DNA of 39,925 bases from an uncultured delta proteobacterium (GTDB taxonomy: Bacteria > Myxococcota_A > Polyangia > Polyangiales > Ga0077539). The notes beneath the pieces were generated by a model. The model had not been told where the DNA came from and ran no database searches. It was given only the letters and a program-made list of their open reading frames with translations. The stretch is from assembly GCA_903845045.1 (NCBI GenBank), contig CAIMWA010000216.1:1-39925 (forward strand), written 5' to 3'. This document shows positions 35,799 to 39,925 of the stretch, piece by piece. The position numbers and the translations under genes were made by a program. Numbering within the stretch: the first letter of the stretch is position 1; the number at the start of each line of letters is the position of its first letter.

Positions 35799-37022
35799 GT
35801 GCATCGTCGCGACGCCGCCTGGGCCGCCGTCGCGCTGGCTGCCGTGCTCGCGGCGGGACCGGCGTCGGCGTCACCGCAAGACCTCTTCGGCTACGGGCCG
35901 CGCTCGGTGGCCATGGGCGCCACCGGGGCGTCCTACGGCGACGATTTCGGGGCCGTCTACGGCAACCCCGCCGGGCTGTCGCGGATGCGCACCGCGTCGC
36001 TCACCGTGGGCCTCGCGGGCACGGCGTTCTGGCTGCGCCGCGACGGAGCGCCGTTCTCCGCGGACCCGAGCGCGGCGACGCTCATCGGCCTCGGGCTGCC
36101 GATCCCCTTCGGCGGCGCGCTGCGCGGACGGGTCTCGCTGGGCCTCGGCTTCTTCACGCCGACGGACGTCGTCGTTCGGGGACGCATCGTGCGCGCGACG
36201 ACGCCGCAGTTCGTGATCCTGCCGGATCGCGTGCAGACGGTGGCGCTGCAGATCGGCCTCGGCGTGGCGCTTCCGTGGGGGCTGCGCATCGGCGGCGGCG
36301 TGATGGCGATGGCGGGGCTGACGGGCACCGTGCTCGTCGCGGCCGACGCGACGGGGCGCGCGACTTCGCGCATCGACGATCAGCTCGTGGCCACGTACGC
36401 CGCCGTCGTCGGCGTGCAGTGGGAACGAGGACCGTGGCGCCTCGGTCTGACGTACCGAGGACCGCTGGTGGCGCGCTTTCTCGTGACCATCGAGGCCCGC
36501 GATCTCGGCATCAACCTCCCCATCTTCAACATCTCCGGCGTGGCCCAGTACGACCCGGCGCAGCTCCAGTTCGAGGCGGCCTGGCAGCACCGCGGGTGGA
36601 CCGTGGCGCTCGGCGTCACGGGCAAGCGCTGGAGCGACTACCCCGGCCCGGCGTCGGCGACGACGGACAACAGCCCGCAGCCGCCCGATCCGTCCTTCGG
36701 CGACACGTTGGTTCCGCGAGCGGGGCTCGAGCGTCGCTGGGACTTCGCGGGAGGCACCCACGTCGCCGTGCGCGGCGGCTACTTCTTCGAGCCCTCGCCG
36801 GCCCCGTCGGCGACGCCGTCGCGCGCGTACATGGACAACGATCGCCACGTGTTCACGGCGGGCCTCGGGCTGGGCGCCACCGCGGCGCGCACGCGCTTCA
36901 CCGTCGACCTCTTCGCGCAGGCGCACTGGCTGGCGCCCCGCGACGCCGTCGCTTCGTCGGGCACTCTCTCGCACGGCGGCGCGCTGCTCCACATGGGCAC
37001 CTCCGCATCGGTGACGTTCTGA
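35799..37022 (+). CDS. FadL/OmpP1-like outer-membrane protein, first copy
   Basis: This 407-residue exported beta-barrel protein has the signal VHRRDAAWAAVALAAVLAAGPASAS. The mature start PQDLFGYGPRSVAMGATGASYGDDFGAVYGNPAGLSRM is the hallmark N-terminus of the hydrophobic-compound transporter family (NPAGL). Alternating beta-strand patterns continue to the C-terminus and end in phenylalanine (SASVTF), the usual outer-membrane barrel signal. FadL proteins admit hydrophobic substrates such as fatty acids; the substrate here is unknown. The start is the GTG at 35799 (an in-frame GTG at 35790 is possible). Its TGA overlaps the ATG of the next gene (TGATG), so translation is coupled. Confidence 0.88.
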   Translation: MHRRDAAWAAVALAAVLAAGPASASPQDLFGYGPRSVAMGATGASYGDDFGAVYGNPAGLSRMRTASLTVGLAGTAFWLRRDGAPFSADPSAATLIGLGLPIPFGGALRGRVSLGLGFFTPTDVVVRGRIVRATTPQFVILPDRVQTVALQIGLGVALPWGLRIGGGVMAMAGLTGTVLVAADATGRATSRIDDQLVATYAAVVGVQWERGPWRLGLTYRGPLVARFLVTIEARDLGINLPIFNISGVAQYDPAQLQFEAAWQHRGWTVALGVTGKRWSDYPGPASATTDNSPQPPDPSFGDTLVPRAGLERRWDFAGGTHVAVRGGYFFEPSPAPSATPSRAYMDNDRHVFTAGLGLGATAARTRFTVDLFAQAHWLAPRDAVASSGTLSHGGALLHMGTSASVTF

Positions 37023-38371
37023 TGCGCGCCCCGCTCGCCCTCCTCGCCGCCCTCCTCGTCGCTCCTGCAGCGGCGCGCGCGAACCCCCTCGACATGTACG
37101 GCTTCCTCTCGCGGTCCACGGCGATGGGGGGCGCCGTGACGGCCGACGTCGGGGACGTCTCCGCGGGCTACTACAACCCTGCCGGCCTCGCGCGGATGCA
37201 CGCGTTTCGCGCGGAGCTCGGGTACTTCTGGGGTTCGCCGTCGCTCGCCACGGACGGACGCGACAACGGCGTCGACTCCTCGCACGGCGTCGTCGGCGGT
37301 CTCGCGGCGCCGGGCCGTGTCTTCGGGCTGCCGTTCGCCTTCGGCCTCGCGATTCACGTGCCCGACGACCGGCTGTCGCAGGTGCGCGCGCTGACGCAGC
37401 CGCAGCCGCGCTGGGAGCTCTACTCCGTTCGGCTCCAGCGCCTCTACATCGCCGCGAGCCTCGCGATCTCGCCATGGCGTTGGCTGCGGCTCGGCGCGGG
37501 CCTCGTCTTCATGGCGTCGACGCGGGGCGGCTTCGACATCAGCGGGCGCATCTCCGCGACGCAGCCGTCGAACAGCTCGCTCACGCACGGCGTCGACGCG
37601 GACCTCACGGCGGTGCGCTACCTCCAGGCCGGCGCCCAGGCCGACCTGCCGCACGGCGTGTCGCTGGGGCTGGTGTTTCGCGACGAGTTCAAGCTCGACA
37701 CGCAGCTCGTCGCGAACCTCGCCGGGCAGATCGTCGTCGGTGGCATCAACGACCCGCGGGCGCTCGCGATCCCGGGTCTCTACGCGCTGCAGTCGCACGT
37801 GCTGTCGGCGTTCCAGCCGCGGCAGGTCGTGGCCGGGGCGGTGTGGCGCATCGTTCCGTCGGTGCGCGTGACCGCGGACCTCGGCTGGGTGCAGTGGTCG
37901 CGCTACGAGAACCCGACCGCGGCCACCGACGTCTCGCTGCAGCTCACCATCCCCGCGGGGATCCCGGGGCTGCGCCAGCCGACGGTGCCGCTGCCTGCGA
38001 CCCGCGAGGCGATGCGCTTCCATGACACCTTCGTTCCGCGCTTCGGCGTGGAGTGGACGATCCCAGCGCGCAGGCACTCCATCGCGGTGCGCGCGGGGTA
38101 CGCGTACGACCCGACGCCGGTGCCCGACCAGGCCGGGCTGACGAACTTCATCGACAGCTCGCGGCACGTGTTCTCCTTTGGTGCGGGCCTCACGCTTCGA
38201 CGCCTCGGAGCCGCGCTGCCGGGCACGCTCTCCTTCGACGTGCACGCCGCGATGCAGGTGCTCGAGACGCGCAGCGTGGTGAAGGCCGACCCCAACGACG
38301 CCGTCGGCTCGTACACCGCCTCGGGGACCGTGCTGAACGTCGGAACCACCGTCGCCGTGGGGTTCGAATGA
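37022..38371 (+). CDS. FadL/OmpP1-like outer-membrane protein, second copy
   Basis: This 449-residue exported barrel has the signal MRAPLALLAALLVAPAAARA. The mature protein begins NPLDMYGFLSRSTAMGGA and has GYYNPAGLARM near 48-58, matching the FadL N-terminal hatch-like motif in the preceding gene. Strand patterns run to the end (VLNVGTTVAVGFE), here finishing in Glu after Phe. It is a divergent paralogue of its neighbour, with conserved features such as the NPAGL motif, a RHVFSFGAGL strand near the end and similar length. It overlaps the upstream gene by 1 bp and the downstream lipoprotein gene by 4 bp (ATGA). The three form one translational unit. Confidence 0.88.
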   Translation: MRAPLALLAALLVAPAAARANPLDMYGFLSRSTAMGGAVTADVGDVSAGYYNPAGLARMHAFRAELGYFWGSPSLATDGRDNGVDSSHGVVGGLAAPGRVFGLPFAFGLAIHVPDDRLSQVRALTQPQPRWELYSVRLQRLYIAASLAISPWRWLRLGAGLVFMASTRGGFDISGRISATQPSNSSLTHGVDADLTAVRYLQAGAQADLPHGVSLGLVFRDEFKLDTQLVANLAGQIVVGGINDPRALAIPGLYALQSHVLSAFQPRQVVAGAVWRIVPSVRVTADLGWVQWSRYENPTAATDVSLQLTIPAGIPGLRQPTVPLPATREAMRFHDTFVPRFGVEWTIPARRHSIAVRAGYAYDPTPVPDQAGLTNFIDSSRHVFSFGAGLTLRRLGAALPGTLSFDVHAAMQVLETRSVVKADPNDAVGSYTASGTVLNVGTTVAVGFE

Positions 38372-39423
38372 GCCGCATCGCGTGCGTCGTGTTGGCGCTC
38401 GGCGTGGCGGGGTGCGGCACGCTCGCGTCCGGGGCCGGGGGCGACACGGACCTCCCGCGCGGGCGCAGCGGACCGTTCCGTCTCCTCGACAACCTCGAGC
38501 TCCCCGCGGGCTCCTGCGTGCTTCGCGACGACACGGCGACGCTCGGTGATCCATCGGCGGTGGCGCTGCCCGACGGGCGCATCGACCTGTACGCCACGCG
38601 CACCGACGGCACCGCCCGCAGCATCGTCCGCGCTCGCCTCGACGGGTCCCGGAGCGCCCCGGGAGCTCCAGCGATGGCTCTCGTTCCGACGCTGCCGTGG
38701 CACGGCGGCGGGGTCGGTGCGCCGGACGTCGTTCGAACGGCCGACGGGGCGTGGATGGTCTTCGACACGGCCGCGGGCATCGGGCTGGCCCGCAGCGTCG
38801 ACGGCATCGCGTGGACCTCGCTCGACGCGCCGCTGCTCGTGGCCGACGCGACGGCGGGCGAGCTCAGCGCGCTGCGGGCGCCGACCTTGGCGGTGCGCGC
38901 AGACGGAACCTGGTGGCTCGCGTACGAGAGCGCCGGCGCCATCTGGGGTGCGCGCGCGACGGGGCCGCAAGGTCCGTTCGTGCGCGTCGACGGCGATGAC
39001 CGCACCGCGCGCCGCGATCCATGGGTGTCGCCGGGCGACGACGCGGTGGATGCCGGCGTCGTCGGGTACGCGTCGGGCTCCGTCGGCGACCCGTCGCTCC
39101 GCGTCGAGGCGAGCGTGGCGGGCCGCGAGCTGTTGCGGCTCTACTTCTCGGCGCGAAGCGCGCCGGTGGCGATGGACGGCGGCACCACGTTCCTGCGCAG
39201 CGTCGGCCTCGCGGGCTCCTTCGACGGCGTGCACTTCACTCGCAATGCGACCGCCGTGCTGCCCGGAGCCCTCGATCCGACGGTGTCGTCGCCGACTTCG
39301 TGGAACGACGGCGCGCTGCGCACGTGGCTCTTCGTGGGTGGACGCTGCGACCTCTCGGGCCGCAGCAGCGGCGTACGCGTGGCCGTGGCGCCGGCGAACC
39401 AGCGCTACGACCGCGCGCCTTGA
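38368..39423 (+). CDS. Lipoprotein with five-bladed beta-propeller (glycosidase-like) fold
   Basis: This 351-residue protein has the lipoprotein signal MSRIACVVLALGVAGC (lipobox VAGC, Cys16). The mature part has repeated segments of the kind seen in GH43/GH32/GH62-like propellers: GDPSAVALPDGRIDLYATR, GAPDVVRTADGAWMVFDT, LRAPTLAVRADGTWWLAYES, and RLYFSARSAP. These are the pattern of reporting short strands around DPS/APD turns. The three catalytic acids of GH43 are not clearly assignable, so a binding or structural role is at least as likely as hydrolysis. The start overlaps the second FadL-like gene (ATGA), tying it to the outer-membrane pair. It converges on a truncated TPR-like gene, with 7 bp between the genes. 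Confidence 0.82.
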   Translation: MSRIACVVLALGVAGCGTLASGAGGDTDLPRGRSGPFRLLDNLELPAGSCVLRDDTATLGDPSAVALPDGRIDLYATRTDGTARSIVRARLDGSRSAPGAPAMALVPTLPWHGGGVGAPDVVRTADGAWMVFDTAAGIGLARSVDGIAWTSLDAPLLVADATAGELSALRAPTLAVRADGTWWLAYESAGAIWGARATGPQGPFVRVDGDDRTARRDPWVSPGDDAVDAGVVGYASGSVGDPSLRVEASVAGRELLRLYFSARSAPVAMDGGTTFLRSVGLAGSFDGVHFTRNATAVLPGALDPTVSSPTSWNDGALRTWLFVGGRCDLSGRSSGVRVAVAPANQRYDRAP

Positions 39424-39430
39424 GCGACGA

Positions 39431-39925
39431 TCAGTGGATCGCTCGGCACTCGGTGGCCCAGGTGCCTCCGAGAGCGACGCAGTGGGTGCGCGCGTCCGCC
39501 GTGCCTTCGCGGTTGTGCAGCTGCGAGCGCGCGTACGCCAGGACGAACCACGCTTGGCCATCGCGCGGATCGGCGGCGGTGGCCCGCAGCGCAATGCTCT
39601 CGGCGTCGGCGTTGCGCCCCGACTCGGCGAGGGTCATCGCGAAGGTCGTCATCGTGCGGTGGTCCGTCGGAGCCGCCGCGAAATAGGCGTTGTAGGCAGC
39701 GACGCGTCCCACGATGGGACCGCGGAACGCCCGCGCCGCGGCGAGGAGCTGCGCAGGCGTCTGCGATCCAGCAGCGGCCGCTGCGGCGGGAGGAGCGGCG
39801 GCGGCAGGCGCGGGCGGCGTCGGGGCAGCAGCGACCGCCGGGACCGGCGTGGGAGCCGGCGTCGGCGTCGCACCGGGCGCCGCGGGGGCTTCGGGGGCAG
39901 TTGCAGGCGCGGCGGCGGCGGGCGC
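39431..39925 (-). CDS. TPR-like protein, C-terminal part (runs off the right edge)
   Basis: The frame is open from the stop at 39431 to the window end, giving about 164 residues without their N-terminus. The first 50 or so residues are a proline/alanine/threonine-rich linker (PTPAPTPVPAVAAAPTPPAP), often found between a membrane anchor or signal and a periplasmic or cytosolic repeat domain. The rest (SQTPAQLLAAARAFRG, TTFAMTLAESGRNADAESIA, GQAWFVLAYARSQL) has TPR spacing and ends with a short tail holding two cysteines (HCVALGGTWATECRAIH). A GTG at 39712 would give an isolated 93-residue protein, but the upstream linker is in frame and protein-like, so it is more likely internal. The function is unknown. 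Confidence 0.7.
   Translation of the reverse strand, partial: APAAAAPATAPEAPAAPGATPTPAPTPVPAVAAAPTPPAPAAAAPPAAAAAAGSQTPAQLLAAARAFRGPIVGRVAAYNAYFAAAPTDHRTMTTFAMTLAESGRNADAESIALRATAADPRDGQAWFVLAYARSQLHNREGTADARTHCVALGGTWATECRAIH

Noticed and set aside
39710..39712. GTG start of an isolated 93-residue protein at the right edge
   Set aside because: The upstream in-frame sequence is a proline/alanine linker followed by a repeat-like helix, which is protein-like and open to the window end; the start is probably internal.

Overview
This window is a very GC-rich, densely packed chromosomal segment. Facing genes are often only 3 to 15 bp apart, and many co-directional genes overlap by 4 bp at GTGA or ATGA. 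The gene content points to a myxobacterium-type organism (Myxococcota, perhaps Polyangia): a sigma-54 activator with TPR and GAF domains, a response regulator fused to a DUF4388-type domain, two giant TPR proteins, several lipoproteins and FadL-like porins. This placement is inferred from gene content and composition; no rRNA or tRNA gene was found to confirm it. I saw no insertion sequence, prophage, CRISPR array or recognisable defence island, so this looks like core or lineage-specific chromosome.

Layout. Positions 1-3038 (+) hold the C-terminal part of a sigma-54-dependent activator that runs off the left edge. Positions 3042-20090 (-) are a seven-gene co-directional run, read from right to left: response regulator, two paralogous ~1600-residue TPR proteins, a beta-propeller protein, RNase R, a secreted hypothetical protein coupled to RNase R, and Fe/Mn superoxide dismutase. 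Divergent from it at 20218 (+) is pyrR-pyrB (pyrimidine regulation and biosynthesis), followed by a fatty acid desaturase. Positions 22841-25179 (-) form a translation and tRNA-modification operon: rpsP, khpA, rimM, trmD and a second SPOUT-type RNA methyltransferase. Positions 25356-27456 (+) encode a multiheme cytochrome fused to a calcineurin-like domain and an RlpA-like lipoprotein. Positions 27460-31212 (-) encode a complete single-chain xanthine dehydrogenase. Positions 31259-31894 (-) encode a lone polysaccharide export lipoprotein, and 32037-34975 (+) an FGE-like lipoprotein and a DUF2254-like membrane protein. Positions 34991-35713 (-) encode a DPM1-like glycosyltransferase. Positions 35799-39423 (+) form a tightly coupled operon of two FadL-like outer-membrane proteins and a beta-propeller lipoprotein. 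A TPR-like protein, 5'-truncated by the window edge, ends at 39431 (-).

Candidate regulatory elements are a 19-bp near-perfect palindrome just upstream of pyrR, good sigma-70-like promoters for the response regulator run and for rpsP, a 7-bp perfect hairpin in the rpsP leader, a strong hairpin upstream of sod, and small stem-loops built around facing stop codons of convergent genes. The most unusual proteins are the tandem TPR giants, which appear to carry a metal-site-less M48-peptidase-like C-terminal domain, and the cytochrome that joins a metallophosphoesterase fold with a degraded metal site to three CXXCH motifs and one CX3CH motif.
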